Shown: positions 36,947-47,614 of the stretch, piece after piece
Position numbering within the stretch: the stretch's first letter is position 1
Layout of the letters: each line of letters starts with the position of its first letter
Assembly (NCBI RefSeq): GCF_963678635.1
Contig: NC_087065.1
Location: forward strand, 56,880,754 to 56,944,753
Source: Symsagittifera roscoffensis
Lineage: Eukaryota > Xenacoelomorpha > Acoela > Convolutidae
Reading direction: 5' to 3'
Length of the DNA stretch: 64,000 nt
The notes under the pieces: generated by a model
The model's database searches: none
What the model was told of the DNA's origin: nothing
What the model saw: the letters and a program-made list of their open reading frames with translations, nothing else
Position numbers and translations under genes: made by a program

Positions 36947-38964
36947 ATGCTGATATAGTCCCAGAGTGCCCTAAGGAAGTTTCTTTCGCAATCAACTCCC
37001 TTTTGCCGAATGATCTTTACGCATTCTCCCAAAACAGGAGTGGGGATACGATCCACCACGAACCTGACAAAGCAAAGGGCATCCTTGCGCTTAGCCCATG
37101 CTATCGCAGAATCGTCTTTTGAAATCAACGCTCGCAGAGCTTCCATTAACTCCAGCTCCTGTTCCCGTGATTTCGAATCATTACTGGCTTCATATTCCGC
37201 CTTCCTGATGCCCATCAAGCACCAAGCCAATCGTACTTGCAGATCAGTTCTCGTGCACGGATGAGCCAGGTACGCTGCCACCGTCGCAGGTGCATGCATC
37301 GTCTCGTCGAAGTATCTCTGGAGGGCCGCCCTCCAAGAAATTTCTAGTAGTTTTTCCAATCCGATTTCGTTCGCCTCCGAGGACATTACCGTGCCGTATT
37401 CTTTCCGATTTAAGTTTGAATTCTCCGTAAGCTCTTCCAGATGTTCCTGCATGGCTCGCTTCTCGCTCCAAGCCATCAGGTGCCCTCTCGCGGAGTTCCT
37501 CGCTTTCAACATCTCCACATAACCCCCTGCTGGATCTCCCATGTGGACCGATTCCGGCACAGTGACTCGACTGTACTCGACCACGTCGAGTTGTCCTTCC
37601 AGTTTCAACTTGGCCATGTTGGTTCGCGAGGGCCTGTAATCTTCAAGTCCTCCAGATCTACATTGACTGATGATCTCCATCTCTAACTTACTGTCTGCCA
37701 GGGTTCGTGCTATCTTCTTTGATTTCATGGCTGTCGTGGTCAGACCTGCCAAGAGCATAGGGGGTATCAGATTCTCTTTTTCTCCCCCTGTCAGTGTCGC
37801 ACCATCTCCTTGCCCGCTCTCGCCTGAACGACCTGCGCTCGTCAGAGAGGTCACCACTGCGCTGTCTTTTGACTTCACCACTCTCGGGTTCACGGTTCGA
37901 CTTCCTGTCTTCCCTTTTAGTCGCTTCAGCCCCTTTCTGGCTCGTCTGACAGGTAATTTCTTTGTGACCTGCCGATCATCGGCACTGTCTTCTGTAACTG
38001 ACTCGGTCAGAACATCCGATTCCATGGATCTCACTATTTTCTCCAGGACCTCACGCATGATGGGTTGGTTCAATCCCACCTTCATTATGGACTGCGTCCC
38101 ATATCGTCGTTTCACGTTCCATGAACTTTCCATGAAATTCACTCGGCTCCAGGTTGCCCCTGTCTTGCCTTCTAACTCACTTTGATATCTCTCCCATTCC
38201 TCTTCCGGTAGCGTACTCAGGAAGGATATCCTCATTGATTCTTCAATTTTTCTCCTCCTCGGTGACTCATGGAGCAATCGTTGCGGATCCCTGCTTCGGC
38301 ACTCTCTCGCCTGACTTATTGGGTCCATCGGAGATAAGTCGGCCGACGCCTCCTTTGTAGGGGACATGAAAGACGATGGCGTCATCAGCAATAGACTCCC
38401 ATCGACTTCCCCATCGTCGTATTCACTGAACCGGTATTCTAGCAAGTCTCTCTCAAACGCTCCTAGATCCGTCTCACCCGGTTTTCCCGTCTTTCCCTCG
38501 ATGTCGTTATCGTTATCGTCCTGATCCATCAATTCATCGTCATCTGCATCAGGTTTCGGCTTGGGTCCTGAAGGGCCTTGTCGTGTGTCTATGCCCGAGT
38601 CCGGCCGAGCCGGTACGGTCATGTCTTCTGCGTGATAAAGTAATCCATCGTTCACCAGGAATTCTACGGACTCCTCGCCATGTGGTGCCAGGTCCTCTGT
38701 CGTTATGTATGAGCCCCCTCTGCTCTCCTTTGCCACTTCCAGCATCACTACTGTCACTTCTCCAGACCACTTCAGTCTTGATAAGTCATCTGTGGGAGTA
38801 TACACTTCGTTCCACATTTCAGCCGAGACCTCTGGTCTCCTGGAAGGTAGTGCTTTGATCTTTTTCCTACTCCAAGCATCAGGAAATGAGAAGTCAAACG
38901 TGTGCGCGGCTGCAACATTCCAGCTGATGAAGCGCGGCTCCATCCCTTCACTCCACTTCAGCAT
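36937..38964 (-). pseudogene. Copy 1 extra module, segment 3 (675 codons)
   Basis: The longest intact piece here for the middle of the module. It has a globular N-terminal part, an acidic low-complexity linker (DDDELMDQDDNDND), a Ser/Pro-rich region, a basic stretch (RRARKGLKRLKGKTG) and then a helical part. Copy 2 has an amber at the equivalent of about 37826, where copy 1 reads GAG. It ends by frameshift near 36965. The basic patch could bind nucleic acid, but that is inference. Confidence 0.6.
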
Positions 38965-38970
38965 TCTCTT

Positions 38971-39891
38971 CTATGCATCAGGAGCTGCTCCGATGCGAGG
39001 GGCAATGACGGGAGATGTGACTCCCAACAACATCCTCCTTATCGGTGGATATCGAGGGCATTGGTCCGGCAGCAGCCTGGACCCAGAAAGCCACGCTTGC
39101 TGGTTCTCTTTCGCGTGTGCGTAGGCTTTTGGCAAGAGTGGGACTCTCATAGCCGCTCCTGTATACTTCACTACTGGTCTCAAATTCCAAAGCTTCGGGT
39201 TAAACTGGATGTGGGAAAGGTCCTCACGGCCCATTCGGCACTTGAAGTGGTTTTTGAAATCCATCAACACCCAACCTGGCTCCGCTATTCTTCCGAACAG
39301 CCTATCGTCGCTAGCCAGCCCTCTCAGCTCCCTCTGCTCTACCCAATTCAGCACGGAACAATCCACGACTGAGACCAGGTTGAAATACAACACAGAATTC
39401 CTGTATGCTTTGACTTGCACGTCCGGGAACGCGAAAGACATCACCGGTCCATACACCACCGTGACGAATTCCCGCAGTCCGTGAATCAGAGCCAACGGAT
39501 CGATCCGCATCATGACAGCCAAATCTGTCAGCAAGGGCATGCGACAATTTTGCTTACACTCACCCGCATCCGTCGCCACCTTATCTTCTCCCGTGACGCT
39601 TCTGTTCTGTTGCAAGTGATATTGGAGCAGGAGAGTCATCCAGTCTTTCATCTTCCTGAGCGAGGCGTTTTCCAACTGCGCGTTGAACTCACGACTTGTT
39701 CCCTGGAGTTTTTCAGGGTAACGCAACAGCACAAGCAAATCACCCAGTCGACCGTAGGTCATGGCAATCAGAGTCAGGAGTCCATCCAATCTCAAATCTG
39801 CCAACGCTTGGGTGAAGAGGTTCGCCGGTCCCTTCACGAAATTTTCATGACCAAATGTCACGTATAGGGCTAATATCAGGCCAATCGACAA
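38971..39891 (-). pseudogene. Copy 1 extra module, segment 2
   Basis: In frame with the previous and following segments. It is bounded by TAG codons at 39895-39897 and 38971-38973, where copy 2 has AGG and GAG. It is hydrophobic and helix-rich (LILALYVTFGHENFVKGPAN), probably a globular core rather than membrane. The family is not recognised. Confidence 0.6.
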
Positions 39892-39894
39892 CTT

Positions 39895-42800
39895 CTAGAT
39901 GTCCTTGACGAAACTCGCGATCAGGTTCCGAGATGTCCTCGGATAGCACGTCGACAGGAAGGATGGCGTCCATCCCACTCCCATTCCACCCAAGATGGCA
40001 TCCGATCGTTCATACTGTGCCCTCGTGGCTAGCACGTCAGCTTGGAACTTGTCCAGTGACATCGTGTTTACGTCCTGCATCAATTTCAACATCATGCCCC
40101 CAGCTAACTCCCGGGCATCAAACAAGTTCTTCAGACACACGTGTATTTCTTTTATCACTGCCGGCGCATGCTCGAACGCGTCCTCACCTAAGGTGCACAG
40201 CCTTGGTGACAAGTACAACCATACGTTGTTGTGCGGCTTCGTGCGGAAAGCCATTGCCATGAGATTTTCTTCCCCTGACGTCATGTTCTTTCGGACTGTC
40301 CTTCCCTGCTCATTCTCGGCATGATCCATTTGTCTGAACCAGGGATCATCAGCCACCTGTTGTACTAACAGATGATCGTCATCTACCCCTGGTCTTAACT
40401 TCAGCAATCTGGCAAAGTTGGACAGCTCCAACCCCAGAACCTCATCTAGCACCAACCGAGTTGTGCTACAATCTTTGAGTCCCTGTATGGCATTGGAAAT
40501 GTCAGCCCAAACGGCAGGAAGCTCAGATCGGGACCGGTAGTAATTGTCTGGGTCTACCACCCTATTCGGGGCAGGAATTATCACGTTGAACCGTCCCTCT
40601 GCTATCGTTGTGACCATCGTGTACACAAACTGAAGGGTTTCTGGCAATGCAGCGTACCCTGGTGACAACACAAAGACCACCTTCACTACATTTTGGGTGA
40701 AACGTTGTTTTGCCGCTGTTTCTACCTCAACCATCGCCGAGAGCAATGTCATTATCGCCTCCCCTATGACCTCGTTGCTCGGGATCGACCCATCCGTCAG
40801 ACGTGTCAACAAGCCCCTGCTTTGCAGATGATCATTTGAGCCTGCAACCACTATCACCTGCGGCTCCATGCTGACCACCCTTCTTACACTTATCATCATG
40901 CCTATTGCCTGTCCCCAGTCCAATTTAGGCGCCGTCAAGAAAATCACGTCGGGCCAAAAGAGAGAACGGGGCGTATAGAGATAATCGGAACTGGCCACAA
41001 TCAGATACTTGGCAGCTTTCATATCTAAGGGATCATAAGCTGCAAACAGGCCGTCGCCTACTGAGGCCTTCAGTTTCCCATATCTCTTGTCATCTCCACC
41101 CACCGTGGTCGTTGGGGGGTAATCCCTCGAATACTCGCCAGGCGTCTGACCGGGTGGTTTAGCGAACTGCCTGTACATCTTGTGATGCTTGTTATTGGGC
41201 TTGTTATCTGCCTGAAACTTGCCCTTGCGAGCAGGTGGCGTCAGCTCCCTGGCTCTCTGTCGGACGTCCGTAAGAGACCGGGTATTCAAAGGTCCAAAGG
41301 TATTGTCCTGAGGCAACCCATTCAAGTCTGCGTGCCGGAGCGTAGTCGTGGAGCTGAACTGCTCCTGCTCTGCTAGCAGCCAATCCACGCCAGGTATCCG
41401 ATATAGTCGCGACACTGTGGGACTTTCTCCGCCAATCATTTTCATTGCGTCCTCCCGACACGTCAGGGTATTCATGTTCAACTTTGTGGACATGTCCGTC
41501 TTGTACTGTCCCCAATGACTAGGGTCTGATCGGTTCCAAAGCAGCACACTGCCTGGTTCAACTCCCTCCGCTGGCACGGCGCTCGTAGACGGTCCTGCTG
41601 CTGAAGCAGGGTTTGCCGTGGCGGGCGGATCGTTCCTCCTAGACGCGGTCTGGGAGTTATTCCTGTTCTGATCTACTGATCTCCCGAGTCGGCTTACAAG
41701 CGGTTGTGTTCTGGGAGGAGGAGCAGTCCCTAGCCTCTCTCTTACGTTTGAGCTCGGAGCGATGGGTGTAGCTGCAGTCGTCTCCATTGCCAAGGGCCCT
41801 AGGCGGTTGACGAGGGATTCGGGCACGCTTGCCCTTATTCTACTTCCTCCGGTCGAGCTGGTCCGAGCCAGAGAACTGGTCGCCCCCGACTCCTGCTCCA
41901 CTTCCCTCAACTGCGTCTGAAATACATCATTGACCCAGTGTCTCCCTCGTTGGGTGTTGAAATGTATTCCATCTCTGGTAAGCGCAATGTGATCAATCAT
42001 GCGCAGCATGTTCTCGAGATCCAGAAGTCGCAGCTCGCCAGGATTGTTTCTCACCAGATTACAGATCATTTCATTCCACCGTGTCACGTTGCCATTCATG
42101 AAATCTGCCACTGTGGTGCCCACCAGCGGGTTTTGTGGTATCGTGCACAGCACCACAAGCCTGGGCCTGTACTTCTCCTTTAGTTCATTCAGGAGGCATA
42201 CCAATAGAGGCTCCCACTTGTTCTCCGGAGTCACTGGGGCTCTCGAGACTTCGTTGGTTCCCAGCATTATTACCAGTGTATCCAGGTGATCTTCGCTCTG
42301 GAATTCCATCATCTTGATGACCTGAGCCACTGAGGCTCCTCCAAAGGACAGAGTGGTAGTCTGACCATAGAGGAAGATCTCATTCAGATCCCTCACCAAA
42401 CTATCTCCTATGATCAAGTGGCGACTCCCTGGGAGAATTACCTGGTCGCTCGTAGCGGGGTTCCAGCTCATGTCATTCAGGCAGGCTCGAGGATGCTCCG
42501 CGGCCACTTGCGTGAACTGGTGACGTGCCATCAGATTCTTCCTAATGTCTACCACGCGGGACTTTTGAAAGGTTTCGCCTTGCGTAGTCCCCGGGGACGC
42601 TGACGTGCGGGGTGCTCGCTCCGAGCTATTGGATGAATGATCACGACGTTGGGAAGGAACGATCCTACCCAATGTCCGCCCAGTGGTTCTGTTGATCCCA
42701 TCCATTGTTGCTCTGGCCACTTGGTTGAATGATTCTTGGAACTGAGGTGCGAGGTAGGTGTCAGAAGGGTCTGGTATCGTGTTCCTCTGACTAGAAGCAG

Positions 42801-42919
42801 ACTGTTGTGTCTGCCGAGGAGCCTCGGGCCCTCTCGATGCACACAGCTCTTGTCTTGGGGCGTGTGTCGCTGGATCCCTCCGAGGATTTCATTGTCGTCA
42901 GAACTTCCTGTGACACTTG
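39895..42919 (-). pseudogene. Copy 1 extra module, N-terminal part with SGNH domain
   Basis: The main open frame runs from about 42720 to the TAG at 39895. Homology to copy 2 continues to 42919, where copy 2's LTR begins; a small frame disturbance lies near 42850. The SGNH/GDSL hydrolase-like domain shows IIGDSLVRDL (nucleophile Ser), GTNEVSRAP (block III Asn) and RDGIHFNTQ (Asp-x-x-His), so the catalytic set is complete in this copy. A second related-looking region has VVAGSNDH. The 5' part of the module and the gag-pol of this copy are absent, consistent with interruption by copy 2. Confidence 0.7.
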
Positions 42920-44513
42920 TGTAACATTCGCCCAAATATCACACAGCGACGGAGCGTAGAAAAAGTACCTATTAACGACTGGCAGGCGTCAGTTACCTTA
43001 ATTCTACTAGTTTTTCACCGTCTCGACCTTGCCAGTTGATTTTCTGGTCTGTCTAGGGCAAAGTAAAAAGTTACCATTTTTAGGCCATCAGTCAAACGAC
43101 TTTTGATCAGCTTTCGTTTACATGCGAACACAACCACATAGCTGAGTCTCGGATCCTCAGACTACGTGATTGTCATTAAAAACACGGCTCGAACAACCTA
43201 TTTTATTATGTTTTTGTGTGACAGTTCTATATTAAATCCATTAGAGATGGATTGACCCTTTCCTTCTTCTAGCTACTCATACTCTGAAATATTAAATAAT
43301 AACGGTGTTAATTAAGATCTATGACATTATAGCAGCTATACAGTCAGTCTATACAGTCCCTTCACATAGACAGTCTCTGGGGGACCAAGCCTCCGCTCCC
43401 GTAATATTCTTGAGATAACACTCTTATCTCTTATATTTCGTGTCCCGGGAGGGTCCCGTGGTGTATTTCTTCCCCCACTGAAGCCTCCTTCTCCACAGAT
43501 TTCCGTCGCTAAGGTTCTTATCGTGTGTTATTGCCACGATAAGAGGCTTCGTATTTTTTGTCTCAGATACGACTGTTCTTCACAATTTCTGGCGTCGTTC
43601 TCTTTTCTCTTCTTTTTTAGTCAAAATGGCCGACTTTTTCTATTTCTCAGAAATGTTCACTCTTCAATCGAAATTTTGAAAATAAAAATTCTAGAACATT
43701 CCGACCCTCCTTCGCAACACTTTTTCGTTCAAAAGGCCTTTAGCCGTCCTTTTTTACGTCGCCGGAAGGTTGTGCTGTGTCATCTGGCAGAATGGCACAT
43801 ACTCCCCGGACAAGTCTCCATCAATGTCCCTATTGATCGCATAACACCGGGTTATCGTCAAGTAGTTATCCAGTTTTCTGTAATCAATCTTACAAATTGC
43901 ATAAGAAAATGAAACTTATCTACTCCACCTCAACTCACTACGTGTTCACAAATGGCATCGTACTACATCTCACTGCCTTTCAACATTTTCACAAAATTTG
44001 CACCATGAGGAGTGTCCTAGATAAAATTTCTTTTCTGACTACTTACGTCGTCTTGCCATAAAACTTCTTTCTGCTCTTTTGTGATTAAAAAGTGGGACGT
44101 GGCACGGCCACGCACCCGTTAAAATTAACTTAACATTACTCACCAAGTATAATCAGTCATTTATGCGGTCCTTTCAATATTAAAACTAAGAAACTCTGTG
44201 GCTAGGAAAGTTCTTGAGTTACCCACCCTTCCAGAGCGAGTTTACTCAAACTTACCATGTCGCCACACAGTGAATTTGTGTCTGACACAGGTTAAAAACT
44301 CCAGTCGTGAAGAAATAGGTAAATATACTCACCTATGCTCCTTATATATATACATAGATAGTAGTAACTAAAATCAACAATTTCAACAATTTTAACAATT
44401 GCAACAATTTTCAAAGTTTGGTCTGACCAAACTAGATCAAAACAAAAAGTTTAACAAGTTCAATAATCAAAACTTGGTTGATTGGTTTAAGTTTTTACAC
44501 ACAAAGACAATCA
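42920..44513 (-). mobile_element. 3' LTR of retrotransposon copy 2 (1594 bp)
   Basis: Begins at TGTAAC directly against copy-1 coding sequence, and ends in CA followed by the polypyrimidine run that is the minus-strand polypurine tract. It aligns with 33097-34684. Conserved internal features are the stem CTTATCGTG (43517-43525)/CACGATAAG (43535-43543), GAGATAAC/TTATCTC, the CTCCCCGGACA motif (43802-43812), the AATCCAT/ATGGATT hairpin (43235-43253), a TATA-like run (44342-44353) and GGTGAGT (44333-44327). If that TATA is the promoter, the GT would lie upstream of transcription start, so one of the two is probably not used. The matching 5' LTR must lie beyond 64000. Confidence 0.75.
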
Positions 44514-44541
44514 AGTTTTTTCTCCTTCTCTTCTCTTCTTT
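44514..44541 (-). promoter_or_regulatory. Polypurine tract, copy 2
   Basis: A minus-strand A/G-rich run between the last stop codon (44550) and the LTR. The order stop, polypurine tract, LTR is the standard 3' end of an LTR retrotransposon and ties the unfamiliar ORFs to the LTR. Confidence 0.75.
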
Positions 44542-44549
44542 GGTCATCT

Positions 44550-45656
44550 TCATTCCATCATTTCTCCATCCTGATGTTCAGCGTCACTGTCTTCCAGGAC
44601 TTTCTCTAACATGTCCAGAGAGTTGCGGTTCGTGCCCCAACCCTCCTGTTCCAACAGCCTCGGTTTGCAACAAGGTAGCAAGTCCACATTCACCTTCTGC
44701 TCCCGGTTCCTGCAAAAGCTGTTGTGAAGACATAGGCTCACGTTTCGTTCTAGGTCAGCTCTTAAGACCTCTTTCTTCTCATCTTCAGAAACAGAAGGCG
44801 CTCCAGCTACCCGCTTCACCGCTGTGGTGACCGCGTTTCTGTGCGTCAGGAATGCTCGTTTATAGGCTCCTGGTCCTATATCTAGCTGGAAAGATTGATA
44901 GGCTTCCGTGTTCCTTGACATGTGACGCTTCGCGCGTTCATACATCCATGATGTCATCACTGCACGGAACCAAGGCATCAATCTTTGCCTTGACCATATT
45001 CTTTCAATGGCTTTAGGTATCCTCAGAACCTTGCAGGTGGTTCTGAAAAGATCCAATTCACGACTCATTTTTACGTTGCTCAGCTGTTCAGGAGTCGGCA
45101 CGGCCGTCTCCTGCTGACTTGTGTCCGCGTTAGCTTCCAGCCATCTCACTGCTAGCATGGCGCTCACCACCACGATTGACACTTGTTGATTCTGATCGGG
45201 CAACCCCGTGGAGTACAACTCCTCCACGTCCCATACTAGAATCAGATTCCCGCGTTTGGGATACCACAACGTCTGCGCCAAGCAGTGGCAAGGATATTCC
45301 CCATGGGTCCTCACTATGTTCCTTCGGGTCCGATACCCTGAGGCTCCCAGCAACGGTTCCACCTCCATCAGAATTCTGTGTAAGTCGTCTTTTTCTTCTA
45401 TTGTGGGGAATTCAGTGGGTAAGGCTCCACTCGCTTTCTGTTTCTCGAACTCACTCACATTGCCTCCGTTCAGTCTCATGAACTCTTCACCCACAACGTC
45501 TTGCAACTCGCCTTTGGATCTCTTCGGGACTGCCCGAAAGATCTTTGCCAACAAGTCATATGACCTTTCTGACATTCTGGCCAACCTCACGCACTTTGGC
45601 ACAGAGAAAAGTTGGTCAACCAACACTTGGTGCGTCCTCGCATCCATCACCACCAT
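44550..45656 (-). CDS. Copy 2 extra module, C-terminal segment (368 codons)
   Basis: In frame with 46952-45681 and separated from it only by a TAA (45681-45683) that is TAT in copy 1. It contains MVVMDARTHQVLVDQL, a helix-rich middle, EQLSNVK then MSRELDLFRTTC (split by a frameshift in copy 1), and an acidic end. It ends 9 bp before the polypurine tract. I do not recognise the family. Its position is that of env in retroviruses, but there is no signal peptide, fusion peptide or membrane anchor. Confidence 0.6.
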   Translation of the reverse strand: MVVMDARTHQVLVDQLFSVPKCVRLARMSERSYDLLAKIFRAVPKRSKGELQDVVGEEFMRLNGGNVSEFEKQKASGALPTEFPTIEEKDDLHRILMEVEPLLGASGYRTRRNIVRTHGEYPCHCLAQTLWYPKRGNLILVWDVEELYSTGLPDQNQQVSIVVVSAMLAVRWLEANADTSQQETAVPTPEQLSNVKMSRELDLFRTTCKVLRIPKAIERIWSRQRLMPWFRAVMTSWMYERAKRHMSRNTEAYQSFQLDIGPGAYKRAFLTHRNAVTTAVKRVAGAPSVSEDEKKEVLRADLERNVSLCLHNSFCRNREQKVNVDLLPCCKPRLLEQEGWGTNRNSLDMLEKVLEDSDAEHQDGEMME

Positions 45657-45680
45657 GTGCGTAGGATACTTGCTATTACA

Positions 45681-46952
45681 TTATGGCGCGGAGCTTGAAC
45701 TCACCATATAATTTGAACCAGTAGGTCTGTGATAGGCTTCACTATCCTTCAGATTCATTTCGTTTTCTAGAGCTTCTCGCCAGCCTCCAATCTTCTGCTC
45801 TGTTTGTAATGCTCCAGGGAATATTTCCACGCTGAGGGACGTCACTAGCTCATGGGCACGCTCCAGGCGCTCGAGTGATTCTATCGAACTCGTCATGCTA
45901 CAAAATCCCAAGGCTGTGATCAGGTTCACGTCCGTCACCCCATGGCAGTCTGCAACCAACTCCATGGCACTCTTATCTGACATGCTCAATCTTCCGTACA
46001 ATCGTGCCAGTTGTCGATGCTGCTCGCTCAGCGTAATCAGGCAGTGTCCCAAGTTGCAAACATGCCCTTCCATCCTACTTTGTTGAGCCAAGCATGTGCC
46101 TTGCTTCAACCAATCGCTCGATGGACTTTCCTCAGGCAGCTCCGTGGATGGATTGCTCTTCCGCTTCGTCGACTTCATGGCCAGCAGATGGTGTATCATG
46201 GCCAGATCATGTAACCTCGCATCATCATCTAGGTCTAACGTAATATCCGCCGTCATGTCCCAGATTAAACCGGCATTAGGATGAGGGCACCAAGAAGGCT
46301 TCATGAGTTCCCACATCGTCACTAGACTGGTTTTCAAGGGACCGTCCCAAGAACCACAATCAAAACTCACTTGCCCCTTTAGCTCGGGAACCGAGGGTTC
46401 GACCACTCGTTCTTCCAAAATAATTCCCAGCTTGGGTTGTTCCACCATCAGCATCCCAGTTTCTTTAATACGTTCGACCCAGAAATTGAGTACCATGACT
46501 TGCTCATAGTCGAAGTACGCTTCCCTGGCTTCTTCATTCACGAAGGGATTATACGCCATCCCCGGTATGCCAGACACATATTGGAACGACTTCAGTTTCC
46601 CTAGTGTTGCAAACTCTTTTTGTCCTCTGACCGCTTCAATCAACTCTCGGCTCACTTTCAATTCTTTGTTGGAATATCTTCTCACCTCTTCCAACTTGCG
46701 ATAGCTTTCCATATCACTCGACTCCTTGCTTGGCACAGTCAATGGCATGTCCTGATATAATTCCAGGAGTGCCCTAAGGAAGTTCCTTTCACAATCAACT
46801 CCCTCCTGCCGAATGATCTTTATGCATTCTCCCAAAACAGGAGTGGAGATACGATCCACCACGAACCTGACAAAGCAAAGGGCATCCTTACGCTTAGCCC
46901 ATGCTATCGCAGAATCGTCTTTCGAAATCAACGCTCGCAGAGCTTCCATCAA
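45681..46952 (-). CDS. Copy 2 extra module, segment 4 (423 codons)
   Basis: Opened by a 7-base deletion near 46970 relative to copy 1 and closed by the private TAA at 45681. It spans the place where copy 1 has its own frameshift (near 36965) and its own amber (36047), both absent here. That is direct evidence that the uninterrupted frame is ancestral. Helical; function unknown. Confidence 0.6.
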   Translation of the reverse strand: MMEALRALISKDDSAIAWAKRKDALCFVRFVVDRISTPVLGECIKIIRQEGVDCERNFLRALLELYQDMPLTVPSKESSDMESYRKLEEVRRYSNKELKVSRELIEAVRGQKEFATLGKLKSFQYVSGIPGMAYNPFVNEEAREAYFDYEQVMVLNFWVERIKETGMLMVEQPKLGIILEERVVEPSVPELKGQVSFDCGSWDGPLKTSLVTMWELMKPSWCPHPNAGLIWDMTADITLDLDDDARLHDLAMIHHLLAMKSTKRKSNPSTELPEESPSSDWLKQGTCLAQQSRMEGHVCNLGHCLITLSEQHRQLARLYGRLSMSDKSAMELVADCHGVTDVNLITALGFCSMTSSIESLERLERAHELVTSLSVEIFPGALQTEQKIGGWREALENEMNLKDSEAYHRPTGSNYMVSSSSAP

Positions 46953-47614
46953 CTCCAGCTCCTGTTCCCTGAATCATTACTGGCTTCATATTCCGCTCTC
47001 TTGATGCCCATCAAGCACCAAGCCAACCGTACTTGCAGATCAGTTCTCACGCAAGAATGAGCCACGTATGCCGCCACCGTAGCAGGTGCATGCATCGCCT
47101 CGTCGAAGTATCTCTGAAGGGCCGCCCTCCAGGAGATTTCTAGCAATTTCTCCAATCCGACTTCGTTCGCTTCAGAGGACATTACCGTTCCGTATTCTTT
47201 TCGATTCAAGTTCGAATTCTCCGTGAGCTCTTTCAAATATTCCTGCATGACTCGCTTCTCGCTCCAAGCCATCAGGTGCCCTCTCGCGGAGTTCCTCGCT
47301 TTCAACATCTCCACATAACCCCCTGCCGGATCTCCCATGTGGACCGATTCCGGCACAGTTATTCGACTGTACTCGACCACGTCGAGTTGTCCTTCCAGTT
47401 TCAACTTGGCCATGTTGATTCGCGAGGGTCTATAATCTTCAAGTCCTCCAGATCCACATTGACTGAGGATTTCCATATCTAACTTAGTGTCTGCCAGGGT
47501 TCGCGCCGTCTTCTTCGATCTCGTGGCGGTTATGGTCAGACCTGCCAAGAGCATAGGGGGTATCAGGTTTTCGTTTTCTCCCCCGACTGGTGTCGCACCA
47601 TCTCCTTGCCCGCT
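46949..47614 (-). CDS. Copy 2 extra module, segment 3b
   Basis: Same frame as 49936-47615, after the amber at 47615-47617 (GAG in copy 1). It ends at the frame disruption near 46970. It includes a strongly conserved stretch around KLKLEGQLDVVEYSRITVPE. Confidence 0.6.
   Translation of the reverse strand, partial: SGQGDGATPVGGENENLIPPMLLAGLTITATRSKKTARTLADTKLDMEILSQCGSGGLEDYRPSRINMAKLKLEGQLDVVEYSRITVPESVHMGDPAGGYVEMLKARNSARGHLMAWSEKRVMQEYLKELTENSNLNRKEYGTVMSSEANEVGLEKLLEISWRAALQRYFDEAMHAPATVAAYVAHSCVRTDLQVRLAWCLMGIKRAEYEASNDSGNRSWS

Noticed and set aside
42587-42598. Perfect palindrome GTCCCCGGGGAC in copy 1
   Set aside because: Copy 2 has different sequence at the equivalent place, so it is not a conserved site.
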